64,000 nucleotides of DNA, taken from assembly GCA_965247425.1 (NCBI GenBank), contig OZ252023.1:1302001-1366000 (forward strand), written 5' to 3'. Positions within the stretch are counted from its first letter, which is position 1; every line of letters starts with the position of its first letter. This document shows, one piece after another, positions 33,813-44,000 of the stretch. The stretch is from CAZOZZ01 sp965247425 (GTDB taxonomy: Bacteria; Acidobacteriota; Terriglobia; 20CM-2-55-15). The notes under the pieces are model-generated. The model was given only the letters and a program-made list of their open reading frames with translations, had not been told where the DNA came from and made no database searches. The position numbers and the translations under genes were made by a program.

Positions 33813-34244
33813 CTATGGCGCCGCCCGCACCCGCGTGGCGGGATTCCATTCAGAGTCACTGCCGTCGGCGTAGGTTTGCCGGACGGTCCATTCCAAAGTG
33901 GCGGCCTCTGGCGGGTTCCGAGCCAGGAAGTTGAATTCCGCGAACTCGTGCTCACCTATGGAACCCCCGCTCCACACCACTCCGACAATCCTTCCGTCGG
34001 CATCCATCTTGTGCTCGATCGTCCAGCCGGCTTTGGTTTCGAAATACGCCACCGTTGCCTCGGCGGGAAAATCCACTTCGATGCGAACCGTCGCGCCTTC
34101 CCGTTCGTGTGGGACTCGCATCGTGTACTTCTGGGTTCCGCCAACGGTCACTTCGGTCGGTGAAATCGTGACGTGGGCGAACGATGTGCCGATCCAAAGC
34201 ACGGTCAACGCTACTGTGAAAGTGGCTATCCTGCTGCTCTTCAT
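33813..34244 (-). CDS. YcnI-like copper-binding protein (DUF1775)
   Basis: 143 residues, read against the rest of the island. A signal peptide ends at TSFA, so His24 in HVTISPTEV would become the mature N terminus, as in YcnI proteins whose N-terminal His forms part of a Cu(II) site. Further YcnI features: YTMRVPHEREG, AGWTIEHKMDADGRIVGVVW and LEWTVRQTYADGS with a conserved Trp. The gene ends 51 bp from the convergent multicopper oxidase. An AT-rich stretch at 34300-34325 probably holds divergent promoters for this gene and for 34422. Confidence 0.85.
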   Translation of the reverse strand: MKSSRIATFTVALTVLWIGTSFAHVTISPTEVTVGGTQKYTMRVPHEREGATVRIEVDFPAEATVAYFETKAGWTIEHKMDADGRIVGVVWSGGSIGEHEFAEFNFLARNPPEAATLEWTVRQTYADGSDSEWNPATRVRAAP

Positions 34245-34421
34245 GATCTTTCTCCTCCGACTCTTTGTCGAGTTAGCGCAGGGTCACAAATTCTCGACGA
34301 AGTGAGTCATAATACAATATATTGAGAGGTTCCTTCGTTTGAAAGAGAAGGGCGTTGCCTTATCGAATGCCCTACGGTTTTGGCTGTTGCGGATAGTCAC
34401 CGTGATATGATTCCAGGAGCA

Positions 34422-34784
34422 ATGCGAAGGCTTTCCAAACCCGTCGCGGCAACGCTGCTCCTCGGTTTCCTGGGAGTTAACGTGTTCGTGACGCTTTGCG
34501 TGATGGGGGCCACGGGAATGCCGGAGTGTCCGATGCAGACAGCGGATTCCGAAGGGCCTGGATGGAGTGCCGGTTACGACTGCTGCGTGTCATGTCTGGC
34601 AAGGGCGACCCTGCCGACCAACGTCGGCTTTGGCGCACCGATTGGCCTTCCCGCTCCTCCATCGTCCAACATCGATTCTTTCTCCGCCGACAGCCTCGCG
34701 TTCGAGTTCGACAGGGAAATTCCACAAGTATCAGCTTCAGCCTCTCCACCCGTTTTCCTCCTGAACAGCACTTTCCTGATTTAG
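34422..34784 (+). CDS. Small exported Cys-containing protein, second
   Basis: 120 residues from the ATG at 34422, chosen because AGGAG lies 5 nt upstream. The signal region AATLLLGFLGVNVFVTLCVM is followed by GMPECPMQ and YDCCVSCLAR, giving six Cys within about 60 residues, and the protein ends NSTFLI. Its layout recalls the gene at 30069. It precedes the second cusC gene by 66 bp. Likely a metal-binding or sensing accessory of the efflux operon; no family recognised. Confidence 0.6.
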   Translation: MRRLSKPVAATLLLGFLGVNVFVTLCVMGATGMPECPMQTADSEGPGWSAGYDCCVSCLARATLPTNVGFGAPIGLPAPPSSNIDSFSADSLAFEFDREIPQVSASASPPVFLLNSTFLI

Positions 34785-34850
34785 TACCGGCACACACGTC
34801 CTTTATCGTTCCGACACTCTTTCTGTCTTAAGACGTGAGGTTAGGTGCTT

Positions 34851-35218
34851 ATGCCTGGATTCATTGCATTACTACTTCTATTTGCCCAGCCCTCGCCCCC
34901 GATGGTCGACGATCTCGGCAACCTGGTGCAGATCGCGCTGGAGCAGAACCCCGAAATTCAAGCTGCCCGTCGGCGCTGGGAGGCAGCATCGGCGCGTCCA
35001 TCGCAGGCACGCGCGCTGCCGAATCCGACCGTCATCTTCGCGTACTGGAACGCCGGTAGTCCATTCCCCGGAACCTCTCTTGGTGAGAATCCGATGAGTT
35101 TCGTGGAACCGATGGTCACCCAACGTATTCCTTTCCCGGGCAAGCTCGGCTTGCGTGGGGAAATTGCTCAGGCCGAATCTGACCGCGAGGGCCGGATATA
35201 CGTTGCGGTGAGGCTCCG
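34851..35218 (+). pseudogene. CusC-type outer-membrane factor, second copy, 5' part (split by IS21 element)
   Basis: From the ATG at 34851 the frame gives a signal (PGFIALLLLFAQPS), LVQIALEQNPEIQAARRRWE and QRIPFPGKLGLRGEIAQAES, the first half-repeat of an outer-membrane efflux protein. It is interrupted after AVRL at CTCCG (35214-35218). The remainder resumes at 37974; joining the two parts gives an uninterrupted frame of 417 residues. This is a recent disruption. Confidence 0.9.
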
Positions 35219-35514
35219 TGGGTTTGTCCACCCGGTCTGGCCCACTTTTGATCGTCTGATTTGGCCCACCCCCTCCTGTTAATAATTCCGAGTAGTGATA
35301 ATTACCGTCGGGCCTGTGTTGTAGATGTGGGAAAGCCGAGCGCCCTTGGCGAGGCTTTTCCAAGCGCTGTGGGAATCCTGGTTTTTAGGATTTCCACAGC
35401 GCGTCATCTTCCACAGGCCTCCGTTTCTTTCTTTTTGGTTCTTTTTCTTTCTTTCGGGAAAAAACTCCGTTTCCAGGATCGCCCAGGATCGACGACCGCG
35501 CGGCGATCCGACCC

Positions 35515-36327
35515 TCAGGACGTGGTTTGTTTCGCGGGTTTCTCCTTTCCAGGCGGATGCCGTGGTTTCTGTCGTTTCTCCAACGTGCGCCGAAACCGGA
35601 AGGATTCGGTTCCGGTCTCGATGATGTGAGCGCGATCGGTTATCCGGTCCAGCAACGCCTTGCACAGCCGAACATTGGGAAACACCTGGGTCCATTCCGA
35701 GAACGGCAGATTCGTTGTCAAGATCACCGTCGCCCGCTCGGCTCGATCCGAGATGACTTGAAAGAGGAGTTCGGCGCCGAGGTCTGCCATCGGGACATAG
35801 CCGACTTCGTCGATGGCAATCAACTCGTATCGGAACCATCGGGCCAGAACCCGGCGGAACTGGTCGTTGTGGTGGGCCTCGACCAACTCGTTGATCAAGC
35901 CGGCGGCCGTCGTAAAGCGAACCCGCTTCTTCTGCCGACAAGCGGCCACGCACAGTCCTGTGGCCAGGTGCGTCTTGCCCGTTCCACACTCCCCGATCAG
36001 GACGACAGGTTCGGCGTGTTCTAAATAGCCACCGTCTGCGAGTCCACGGATCCGGTTGGCTGGAACCTTCGACCGCGAGAAGTCAAAGTCCTCGAGTGTC
36101 TTCATTCGAGGGAAACGTGCGGCTTGAATCCGCCGGGCCACGGTGTTCCGTTCGCGTTCTTCAACTTCCATCGCCAGCAAGGCTTCCAGATACCGTGTGT
36201 AGGTGTGCTCTTCCCGCTGGGCCTGCTCGGCCATGGCCGCAAACTGCGTTCCGATCGTGGGCGTCCGGAGAGCTTTACAGTACTGCTGAATCGCCGCCTG
36301 TTCGACCCCGCCGGCTGTGGCGGACAC
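35515..36327 (-). CDS. istB: IstB-type ATPase of the IS21 element
   Basis: 270 residues with a GTG start at 36327 overlapping the istA stop by 1 nt. Walker A is VVLIGECGTGKTHLATGL; Walker B is YELIAIDEVGYV; the arginine-finger region is ERATVILTTNLPFSEW. IstB assists target selection by IstA through ATP-dependent DNA binding. The C-terminal RRTLEKRQKPRHPPGKEK tail is basic. Confidence 0.92.
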   Translation of the reverse strand: MSATAGGVEQAAIQQYCKALRTPTIGTQFAAMAEQAQREEHTYTRYLEALLAMEVEERERNTVARRIQAARFPRMKTLEDFDFSRSKVPANRIRGLADGGYLEHAEPVVLIGECGTGKTHLATGLCVAACRQKKRVRFTTAAGLINELVEAHHNDQFRRVLARWFRYELIAIDEVGYVPMADLGAELLFQVISDRAERATVILTTNLPFSEWTQVFPNVRLCKALLDRITDRAHIIETGTESFRFRRTLEKRQKPRHPPGKEKPAKQTTS

Positions 36328-37859
36328 TAGACCACCTCCGCAGTGAGCAGTGCATCGTAAGTATTCACCTCCGGCAGGGGCCGCTCATAAGCGCGTAGTG
36401 CGGCCACTTCCAGTCGCGGCGCCGCCGGCCGGTCGAATCGGGCCTCGGTCATCAGGTAGCGCGCCGCGGCGGCATCGGAGCATCCCAGGCGCAGGGCTTG
36501 TTGGAATGCGGAATCCAGCTCGCTATAGCCATGTTCCCGGCCCAGTAGGAGCAACTCCACCATTGCGCGGGTCCCATTCTGTTTTCCGTTGCGATCGATC
36601 AACGTCTGCCAGAACTCGTCATAGCTTTTCGGCCATCGGCCCTGTTGCCGCCATTGCTCCAGAGGCTTGCTCCCGGCCAGCGCGCCCGGCTTCCGCTCCA
36701 ACACCTCCAGATAATGTTCCAGATTGAAGAAGTGCTGGCCGTTTCCATATCCTCGCTCATGCCGCGCCACGCATCCGCCATCGTGCCAGACCTCCACGTA
36801 GGCCGGAAAAACGCTCGCCCGCACCACAGTCCCGGTCTTGACGGGGGCGGAGTAGAAGTTGTTACGCACCCGTACACATCCCTTACCATCGACTCGTGGA
36901 AAGCTGTCCTCGGCCAGAGGGAACCCTTCGGTCGATAACGCGAGCAGATGGGGCTGTTCGATCTGCATCCCTTCACCCACCGTCTGGACCCGATCGCCGA
37001 TCTTGCGCCGTTCATCGGCACGGCAACCGGCCAGCAGCTGCGCATTCAGATCCGCCAGGTCCTTCGCCTTCGGCACCGGTACCAGGTGATTGCGCCGGAA
37101 GTATCCGGCTTCGCCTTCCACACCGCCTTTCTCGTGGCCCTCGCCGGGTGTGCAGAACTCGGCTTGAAACTTCCAATGCGACCGAAACGCGATGAACCGT
37201 TCGGTCTCTACACGCCGGTATCCCCGCAGAATCTTCTTCACCGCGCTGGTCAGGTTGTCATAACGCAGCACCCCGAAGACCCCCGCAAAATAGCGGAAAC
37301 CCAACTCATGAGCCTCCAGGAATGCCTGTTGTGTCGCCCGAGGATAAGCTCGATGGAATGCGCCACCACTGCCCATGCTCCGCATACAGAAAACCTGGAG
37401 CTTCTGCCGTTCGCCATCCAACTCCGCGACGGCTTCGTACCAGTCGATCTGTGCTTCCTGACCCCAGGCGTAGCTTTGCGGCACGAACGTCTCCTGTCGG
37501 ATGAAACCCATCTCCCGCTTCCGCCGCCCGACATACCGGCGAACCGTCGATTCCCCAATCGGATGTTTCGGAAATTCCATCCGGATCCGTTCGTAGATCC
37601 GGTGACTGGTGTGCCGCTGCTTCCGCGGGGCCTGCCTGTCCGCCTCCAACACCCCGTTGATAAATTCCATAACCGGCTCCAGCCTCGGCCTCTTCCGCTC
37701 CGGGCTCTTCCTCGCCGGCGGCACGGCGTTTCCCAGCGCTTGACGCACCATCCGCCGATGCACCCCCAGCCGCCGGGCCACACCCTGGATCGTTCCCACA
37801 CCAAACTCGTGCTCTCGCCGAATCTCTTCAAATAATTCCACCTTCGATCTCCTTGACAC
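36327..37859 (-). CDS. istA: IstA-type transposase of the IS21 element
   Basis: 510 residues. N-terminal HTH (GVARRLGVHRRMVRQALGNA), then the DDE domain with Asp in QEAQIDWYEAVAELDG, Asp in FGVLRYDNLTSAVK and Glu in GEGHEKGGVEGEAGYFRR. The C-terminal Mu-type domain is present (VRVRNNFYSAPVKTG). It is full length compared with the family and appears intact, so the element should still be mobile. Confidence 0.93.
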   Translation of the reverse strand: MSRRSKVELFEEIRREHEFGVGTIQGVARRLGVHRRMVRQALGNAVPPARKSPERKRPRLEPVMEFINGVLEADRQAPRKQRHTSHRIYERIRMEFPKHPIGESTVRRYVGRRKREMGFIRQETFVPQSYAWGQEAQIDWYEAVAELDGERQKLQVFCMRSMGSGGAFHRAYPRATQQAFLEAHELGFRYFAGVFGVLRYDNLTSAVKKILRGYRRVETERFIAFRSHWKFQAEFCTPGEGHEKGGVEGEAGYFRRNHLVPVPKAKDLADLNAQLLAGCRADERRKIGDRVQTVGEGMQIEQPHLLALSTEGFPLAEDSFPRVDGKGCVRVRNNFYSAPVKTGTVVRASVFPAYVEVWHDGGCVARHERGYGNGQHFFNLEHYLEVLERKPGALAGSKPLEQWRQQGRWPKSYDEFWQTLIDRNGKQNGTRAMVELLLLGREHGYSELDSAFQQALRLGCSDAAAARYLMTEARFDRPAAPRLEVAALRAYERPLPEVNTYDALLTAEVV

Positions 37860-37973
37860 CGGGTCCCTCCATTCCGACTCTTTGTTCGGAACAGCCTCTC
37901 CGGTTCAGTCGTCAGGGGTGGGCCAAATCAAACGATCAAAAGTGGGCCAATTTAGAGTAGCGAAATCACTCCG

Positions 37974-38859
37974 CGTGCTGGGCGATCTCAAGCGCGCGTA
38001 CTTCGATCTGTATCACGTGGAGCGGGCGATCGAAATCGTGGAACAGAGCCGTGTTCTACTGAACCGCTTCGTTAGTGTGGCCACACGCCGCTATGAAGTT
38101 GGGTCAGAACTGCAGCAGGATATCTTGCGGGCGCAAGTGGAAGAAACGCTGCTCGAAGACCGGTTGGCGGTCCTCACCGAGCGGTCCGGTTCGCTCTCCG
38201 CGCGCATCAATCAGCTGCTGCATCGGCCACCGGACAGAGTGGTACGCACCTCACCGGACGTGAGTCTGTCAGTTCTCGACTACTCGTCTGAACAGCTTTA
38301 TGCGATTGCCGAGGAAGCCAATCCTATGCTCGATGCGCGCCGGCTCAATATTGATCGGGATGCCAGCGCTCTGGCGTTGGCCGAGAAGGACCATCTTCCG
38401 GATTTTGACGTTAAGGTCGGTCGAATGTTCATGGGGTCTTTCGACGACATGTGGGAGGTATCGATTTCGGCCGAGGTCCCATTGTTCTTCTGGCAAAAGG
38501 AACGGCGAGGAGTCGAGCAGGCAGCATCGACCCTCCAGAAGTCGCGAAATGAATTTGAGGCATCGGGCCAGGCGCTCTTTCGTCGAGTGACCGACCTTTG
38601 CCTTCTTCTCGAGAGGACCGATCGTCTTGAAAGCCTGTATCGGGACGCCGTCATTCCGCAAGCTTCCCTGGCATTGGAGTCGTCGCTCACGGCGTACCGA
38701 GTGGGTGATCTCGATTTCCTCGGTGTCTTGGACAACTGGTCGAGGTTGCTGGACTTCGAGGTTGAATACTACGTGCAGCTCGCCGAACACGAGAAGGCGC
38801 TGGCGGGTCTTGAAGAACTGACGGGCCTCGAACTGATTCAGTCAGGAGGCTCGGAATGA
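37974..38859 (+). pseudogene. CusC-type outer-membrane factor, second copy, 3' part
   Basis: Continues RVLGDLKRAYFDLYHVERAI and the second efflux-protein repeat (FDVKVGRMFMGSFDDMWEVS, VPLFFWQKERRGVEQA), ending at TGA 38857-38859. After removal of the element and one CTCCG the codons at the junction read AVR-LRV-LGD. The stop overlaps the next gene as ATGA, so the operon was originally cusC-orf-cusB-cusA. Polar effects of the element on the downstream genes are likely unless it supplies a promoter. Confidence 0.9.
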
Positions 38860-39575
38860 CAACGTTGCTTTGGTTGCTATTGACGGCGCAGTCGGCCGGG
38901 GCACCGCAGGGATGGACTCTCGATGTGAGGCATGAACACGCGTTTGGTGCATGTGAAGGCCGGTTGATTGTTTCGGAGGAATCAGTTCGATACGACACTT
39001 TGAACGAAGATCACGCGCGGCACTGGAGCTATCCGGACATCGAGTCCTTCGAAATCGTATCGATCAGTGAGATGCGGATTCACACGTATGAAAGCGAAGG
39101 TGCCATGAAACTCTGGCGTGACCGGGACTTCAGGTTTCAACTGGAAGACGAGTCCCTCGGAGGTGCTGTATTCGCGTTTCTGGAACAGCGCAGTCCGCGG
39201 CCTGTACGTACCCGGATCATTCCCGACTCGCTTGGATCCGGGGGCGTAAGCAGAACTTCCCCTGCCGTGGCCGTCCGAACCCTGCAGGAGCTTCCCGTAC
39301 GCCACGACCATCTTTTCGGCGGTTGTGAGGGGACACTCAACATCACAGAGAACGCAATCATCTACGTCACGGAAAACCCGAACGATTCCCGCATCTGGCG
39401 CCTGGCCGACGTGGAATCGTTTGCGTCGACTGGCGATTTCGATTTGCGAGTCTCGACTCGAAACGAAACCTTCCATTTCGATCTGAAGCTTCCCTTGAAC
39501 AAGGCCACCTACCAGCACATATGGAACAAGGTTCACGAGCCTCAGATTCAGACGTATCGGGGGAATGTCCAGTGA
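38856..39575 (+). CDS. Exported tandem-domain protein with HxHxFGxCEG motifs
   Basis: 239 residues with a short signal (TTLLWLLLTAQSAGA). Two copies of a roughly 90-residue unit follow: first HEHAFGACEGRL then HARHWSYPDIESFEI; second HDHLFGGCEGTL then DSRIWRLADVESFA. The conserved His-x-His-x-Phe-Gly-x-Cys-Glu-Gly motif looks like a metal site, with one per repeat. The folds resemble small PH-like beta barrels by pattern only. It overlaps cusC upstream (ATGA) and cusB downstream (GTGA), so it is translated together with the pump. I know of no assigned function. Confidence 0.7.
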   Translation: MTTLLWLLLTAQSAGAPQGWTLDVRHEHAFGACEGRLIVSEESVRYDTLNEDHARHWSYPDIESFEIVSISEMRIHTYESEGAMKLWRDRDFRFQLEDESLGGAVFAFLEQRSPRPVRTRIIPDSLGSGGVSRTSPAVAVRTLQELPVRHDHLFGGCEGTLNITENAIIYVTENPNDSRIWRLADVESFASTGDFDLRVSTRNETFHFDLKLPLNKATYQHIWNKVHEPQIQTYRGNVQ

Positions 39576-41029
39576 AGCACATTCTATTGAGGGCTGGTGT
39601 CATGATGCTCGTGGCGCTGGCTGCGGGATCGGTCTATCTCTACCGCGATGTGTATCGCCAGTACCTGCCCGGAAATAACGCGTCGGAGTCGAGCGGGCCT
39701 GCGAACGCAACTATCTCCAATCCCACGGGAACACGCGAGAATCCTTATAGGGGCCAGGGCGTGATTCAGGAAATTCTCGCCGACGAACGCCAGATCGTTC
39801 TCGCCCACCAGGAAATTCCCGGGCTCATGGGAGCCATGACAATGGGGTTCCCGATGTCCGACGACCTTGCAATCGATGCCCTGACGATTGGCGAGGAGGT
39901 CGAGTTCCGCATCGAGACCATCGAAGGCAGTGGGCCGACGCCCACCTATCAGGTTTTCGTGGTTTTGTCGCGCGATGTCCCGAATGCGCCGACTGCAGGC
40001 GATAACAGTCAGGCGATCTTCACCGTCGATCCAGGCCGTCAGCAACTCATCGGTGTGCGGACGGCTCCGGTAACGTTTCAGACGTTCGACCGGACGCTAC
40101 GCACGATAGGCACGGTGGCGCTGGACGAGACGCGGATGAGCGAAGTGCATCCCAAGGTCGCGGGATGGATCGAGGATTCGTTCGTGGATTTCCAGTACCA
40201 GCACGTGGAGGAGGGCGATCCTCTCTTCACGCTGTACAGCCCTGAACTGGTTGCCACACAAGAGGAGTACCTGTTGGCCCTCCGGGCTCTGGACATGCTG
40301 GGCGAGAGCCGGTTTCCGTCCGTGGCCTTGGGTGCCGAAGACCTGGTGAGGGCGGCACGGCGGCGGCTGGAATTGTGGGACATCACTCCGGAACAGATCG
40401 CGCAGTTGGAGCAAGCCCGAGAACCACTCCGGGCGATGACGATCTATTCGCCCGTCATCGGTCATGTGATGACCCGAAACGCCTTCCCCGGACAGCGCGT
40501 CACGCCGGAAACGATGCTGTATGAAATCGCGGACCACTCCGTCGTCTGGGTCAAGGCGATCGTGTACGAAAACGACATCGCATGGGTCCGGGAAGGACAG
40601 CGCGCGGTGATGCGTGTCCAGGCGATTCCGGGGCGAGAGTTTACTGGCCGTGTGACGTTCATAGATCCGCACGTGAACGCACAGACGCGGACGCTGACGG
40701 TTCGTGTCGAGTTCGCGAACGTCGATCTCGCACTCAAGCCGGGCATGTATGCCGATCTCGAGCTTAGTGCATCTATGGGACGTCGGCTGATGATTCCTGA
40801 GTCCGCGGTGTTGCCGACTGGATTGCGCAACGTCGTGTTCGTCGACCAAGGCGACGGGCGCATGGAAATCCGAGATGTTCAACTCGGAACGAGGGTCAGT
40901 GATCACTACGAGATACTTGGAGGTCTCACCGAGGGCGAGCGTGTCGTCACCTCCGGAAACTTCCTGATCGACGCGGAGAGCAAGCTGCAAGCGGCGGAAC
41001 CAGTCTCACGCGGAGAGAACCCGCAGTGA
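39572..41029 (+). CDS. cusB: CusB-type periplasmic adaptor with fused N-terminal CusF domain
   Basis: 485 residues from the GTG at 39572, which overlaps the preceding stop. A membrane anchor (AGVMMLVALAAGSVYLY) is followed by a CusF-like domain at about 55-125: YRGQGVIQEILADERQIVLA, PGLMGAMTMGFPM. Then come the adaptor domains: RTIGTVALDETRMSEVHPKV (barrel-sandwich), an alpha-helical hairpin around VATQEEYLLALRALDM, VWVKAIVYENDIAWVREGQR, and GRVTFIDPHVNAQTRTLTVR (beta barrel). It links CusA to CusC and, through its own CusF domain, may load Cu(I) directly. The start of cusA overlaps its end by 4 nt. Confidence 0.9.
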   Translation: MKHILLRAGVMMLVALAAGSVYLYRDVYRQYLPGNNASESSGPANATISNPTGTRENPYRGQGVIQEILADERQIVLAHQEIPGLMGAMTMGFPMSDDLAIDALTIGEEVEFRIETIEGSGPTPTYQVFVVLSRDVPNAPTAGDNSQAIFTVDPGRQQLIGVRTAPVTFQTFDRTLRTIGTVALDETRMSEVHPKVAGWIEDSFVDFQYQHVEEGDPLFTLYSPELVATQEEYLLALRALDMLGESRFPSVALGAEDLVRAARRRLELWDITPEQIAQLEQAREPLRAMTIYSPVIGHVMTRNAFPGQRVTPETMLYEIADHSVVWVKAIVYENDIAWVREGQRAVMRVQAIPGREFTGRVTFIDPHVNAQTRTLTVRVEFANVDLALKPGMYADLELSASMGRRLMIPESAVLPTGLRNVVFVDQGDGRMEIRDVQLGTRVSDHYEILGGLTEGERVVTSGNFLIDAESKLQAAEPVSRGENPQ

Positions 41030-44000
41030 TCGAGCGACTCATTGATTTTAGTGCCCGTCAGCGCTTCCTCGTCTTCGTGCTGGTTGCGTTCGCTTTTGCG
41101 TGGGGACTCTGGGCACTGCTGAATGTCCCACTCGATGCGGTGCCCGATCTTTCCGACACGCAGGTCATCGTTTTTACCGAGTGGGCTGGACAGAGTCCGG
41201 ATCTGGTTGAAGATCAGATCACCTATCCCATTGTCAGCTCGATGGTCGCTGCGCCCGATGTCAGTTTGGTGCGGGGTCTTTCCGACTTCGGCTTTTCGTA
41301 CGTGTACATCATCTTCGAGGACGGAACCGACATCTACTGGGCACGCAGCCGCGTGATGGAATACCTCAGCAAGATTAGCGGTCAACTCCCCGACGGAGTC
41401 AATCCCACGCTCGGCCCCGATGCCACGGCGGTCGGTTGGGTGTACCAGTACGCCCTGGTGGACGAGACCGGGCAGATGGACCTGCAGCAGCTACGCAGTT
41501 TTCAGGATTGGACGCTCCGCTATGCTCTGGAATCCGTTGACGGTGTCGCCGAGGTGGCCAGCGTCGGTGGATTCGTCAAGCAGTACCAGGTGAATGTGGA
41601 TCCCAATAAGCTACTGGCCTACAACATTCCCCTCAGCCGGGTTATCGACCAAATTCGGCGCAGCAACAGCGACGTGGGCGGTAGGACGTTAGAAATCGCG
41701 ACGACCGAGTACATGGTGCGGGGCCGGGGCTATGTGACTTCGACCAAGGACCTGGAACTGGTCCCTGTCGATGTGAGTCCGTCGGGCACGCCTATCCTCG
41801 TACGGGACTTGGGCACCGTACAACTCGGTCCAGACATGCGCCGCGGTGTGGCCGAACTGGATGGCCGCGGTGAAACAGTGGGCGGTATCGTGGTGATGCG
41901 CTACGGCGAAGACGCGATCGACGTGATCGCGGGCGTCAAGCAACGCCTCGCTGAAATCGAACCGACACTCCCCCCAGGCGTCGAGATCATCACAACCTAC
42001 GACAGGTCGGAACTGATTCTCGACGCGATCGACACCCTTCGCAACGCCCTGACCGAAGAGATGATCGTCGTCAGTATCGTCATCATTCTCTTCCTGCTGC
42101 ATCTTCGGACTTCGCTGGTGCCGATCATCGTTCTCCCGATTGCCGTTACTCTCTCGTTCATCCCGATGTACTACATGGGCTTGACCGCCAGCATCATGTC
42201 GTTGGGCGGGATCGCCGTCGCCATCGGCGCGATGGTCGACGCCTCGATCGTTCTGGTCGAGAACGCGCACAAGAAATTGGATCACTGGGAGCGGGAGGGC
42301 CGGCCGGGCGAGCGACTCGAAGTTCTGATCGAATCGTTCAAAGAAGTGGGGCGAACGATCTTTTTTGCTCTGCTCGTGATCACCGTATCCTTCCTGCCGG
42401 TATTCACACTCCAGGCGCAGGAGGGGCGCCTCTTCAGGCCACTCGCCTACACGAAGACGTTCTCAATGGCCTTCGCCGCCATTCTGGCACTGACACTGGT
42501 TCCGGCTCTTGGGGTCATTCTGATTCGGGGACGCATCCGATCCGAAGACAGGCACCCGATCAGCCGAGTCCTGTTCTGGTTCTACCCGCCGGTCTTGAAC
42601 TTTGTGGTGCGCCTTCCCAAGACGGTCATCACCGTGGCCTTGCTGCTGGGACTGTCGACGATTCCGGTGTTCCAGAGGCTGGGATCCGAGTTCATGCCTC
42701 CCTTGAACGAAGGCACGATCCTATTCATGCCGACGGCAGTACCGGGCATGCCGATCGCCGAAGCAGGACGAATTCTCCAGATCCAGGACCGGATTCTGGC
42801 GGAGGTGCCGGAAGTCGAACGAGTATTTGGAAAGATCGGGCGATCCACGACGTCGACCGATTCTGCGCCCCTGAGCATGGCGGAAACAACAGTGTTGCTC
42901 AAGGACCAGAGTGAGTGGCGCACCGTGCGTGTCGACCGCTGGTACTCGGAATGGGCTCCGGAATGGCTGCGCTCCCCTCTGAACCGGCTGTGGCCTGAAG
43001 AACGGCCCATGTCCTGGGACGAACTGATCGCGGACATCGACCCGCGAGTCAGGATGCCGGGCATGCCCAATATCTGGTGGATGCCGATCCAAACACGGAC
43101 CGAGATGCTCAACACTGGCATCCGCAGCAACCTGGGTATCAAAGTCTTCGGCAGCGAACTCGGCGAAATCGAACGCGTCGCAGTGGACATCGAACGCGCC
43201 CTGGCGAACGTCGAAGGCACCCGCAGCGCGTTTGCGGATCGTATCACCGGTGGATACTTTCTCGACTTTACAGTGCGCCGCGACGAAGCCGCTCGCTACG
43301 GTCTGACGGTTCAGGATGTTCAGGACATCATCGAATCCGCAGTTGGCGGCAAGGATGTATCGACCGCGATTGAGGGTAGGGAGCGATATTCCATCAATGT
43401 CCGTTACCTCCGGGAACTGCGAGACGATCCAGACCAACTGGGGCAGGTCCTTGTTCCGACGCCAACCGGCGCCCAGATTCCCATATCTCTCCTGGCAGAC
43501 ATCGCCTATACGACCGGCCCGCCGATGATCCGGGATGAGAATGCGCAACTGGTGGGATACGTATTCGTGGACGTGAGCGATCCCGACTATGAAGGCTATG
43601 TGGAGCGGGCGCAGGAGGTCATCGGAAACGAGGTTCGAATGCCCACCGGATACCGTCTGGAGTGGGCCGGCCAGTATCAGTACCTGCAACGAATGGAGGA
43701 GCGGCTGACCGTCGTCATCCCTCTGACGTTGTTTCTGGTGTTCTTTCTCATGTATCTGAACTTCAAAGACTGGCGAAAAACCCTCATCCTCCTGATGGCG
43801 ATACCCTTTTCGCTGATTGGCGGTTTCTGGCTCCTCTATCTACTCGACTACAACCTGAGCATTGCGGTTTGGGTCGGTATGATCGCCCTTGCTGGATTGG
43901 CAGCCGAGACAGGCGCTGTCATGTTGCTGTATTTGGATTTGGCGTATGAGAAGGCGAAGGCCGCGGGACGGATGCGCAGCTTTATCGACCTGAAGGAAGC

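Larger units (their letters stand above)
35219..37968 (-). mobile_element. IS21-family insertion sequence
   Basis: 2750 bp with TG...CA ends. The terminal sequences share TGGCCCACTTTTGATCGT and TGATTTGGCCCACCCC as inverted repeats, each located 19 nt from its tip. The flanking direct repeat is CTCCG (35214-35218 and 37969-37973). It carries istA and istB in leftward orientation. The 5-bp duplication is within the range known for the family (4-8 bp). About 230 bp next to the left end are noncoding, with a hairpin (GCGCTGTGGGAATCC / GGATTTCCACAGCGC). Confidence 0.93.
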
